Below are positions 5,795 to 5,864 of a DNA stretch of 5,864 bases, piece by piece (within the stretch, counting starts at the first letter, position 1; every line of letters starts with the position of its first letter). The stretch is from Dyella_B sp035508675. GTDB taxonomy: Bacteria; Pseudomonadota; Gammaproteobacteria; Xanthomonadales; Rhodanobacteraceae. The position numbers and the translations under genes were made by a program. Location: assembly GCF_035508675.1 (NCBI RefSeq), contig NZ_DATJMN010000229.1:1-5864 (forward strand). The letters run 5' to 3'. The notes beneath the pieces are model-generated. The model searched no databases, was not told where the DNA came from, and saw only the letters and a program-made list of their open reading frames with translations.

Positions 5795-5864
5795 GTCATC
5801 TTCGCGAAAGCGGGAAGCCATTTTCAATGGATGCACCAGGACAGATGGATCCCCGCTTTCGCGG
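5795..5864. repeat. Dispersed palindromic repeat (CGCGAAAGCGGG type), cut by the window end
   Basis: CGCGAAAGCGGG at 5803-5814 is a perfect 12-base inverted match to 5852-5863, and the pairing extends inward to 5820/5846 with two mismatches. A small hairpin (5818-5822 with 5826-5830) lies in the loop. The GTCAT lead-in at 5795 and the CCGCTTTCGCGG core match the well-known intergenic repeat found in many copies in Xanthomonadales and some betaproteobacteria, whose right arm normally ends in GATGAC. That last part would fall beyond the window. It begins 33 bases after the XdhC-family stop codon and may shape the 3' end of that mRNA. Confidence 0.8.

Noticed and set aside
1..5864. CRISPR array, tRNA or rRNA genes
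   Set aside because: No regularly spaced direct repeats, cloverleaf with conserved T-loop, or rRNA sequence was seen on either strand.

Overview
The window is GC-rich bacterial chromosomal DNA. The codon use, the dispersed palindromes at 151-216 and 5795-5864, and the gene content together suggest a gammaproteobacterium of the Xanthomonadales/Rhodanobacteraceae type (Dyella, Rhodanobacter, Luteibacter and relatives). That placement is an inference from remembered repeat and protein style, not from a marker gene.

Layout. Positions 1-150 hold no gene I can name, only a weak hint of a decayed transposase fragment. Positions 151-216 are a twin-hairpin (REPIN-like) palindrome behind the last gene of a minus-strand operon. 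That operon (4299 down to 231) has three tightly coupled genes: a small subunit with two [2Fe-2S] clusters, a Tat-exported molybdopterin-binding large subunit, and a membrane-anchored tri-haem cytochrome c. Both junctions are 4-base ATGA overlaps, each preceded by a good ribosome binding site. Positions 4300-4497 are the divergent control region. Positions 4498-4659 are one large imperfect inverted repeat. It ends five bases before the start codon of a plus-strand XdhC/CoxI-family gene (4664-5761). Downstream, 5795-5864 carries a second kind of dispersed palindrome, cut by the window edge.

How the genes work together. The three minus-strand products form a periplasmic molybdenum hydroxylase of the isoquinoline 1-oxidoreductase / aldehyde dehydrogenase / nicotinate dehydrogenase type. 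The expected electron path is substrate to Mo-cofactor, to two [2Fe-2S] clusters, to the c-type haems, to the respiratory chain. The divergent XdhC-family protein is the expected maturation factor, which handles and inserts the Mo-cofactor before Tat export. The substrate cannot be read from the sequence.

The enzyme system is of a known kind. The least explained part is the 162-base hairpin element in front of the XdhC-family gene. It has 17-base perfect ends. Its arms pair at 52 of 55 positions if G-U pairs are allowed, and all five imperfect-but-pairing positions are G-U on the plus strand, the strand on which the downstream gene is transcribed. It also contains a competing 10-base hairpin. 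It may be a miniature mobile element, an RNA leader structure, or a mobile element reused as a leader.
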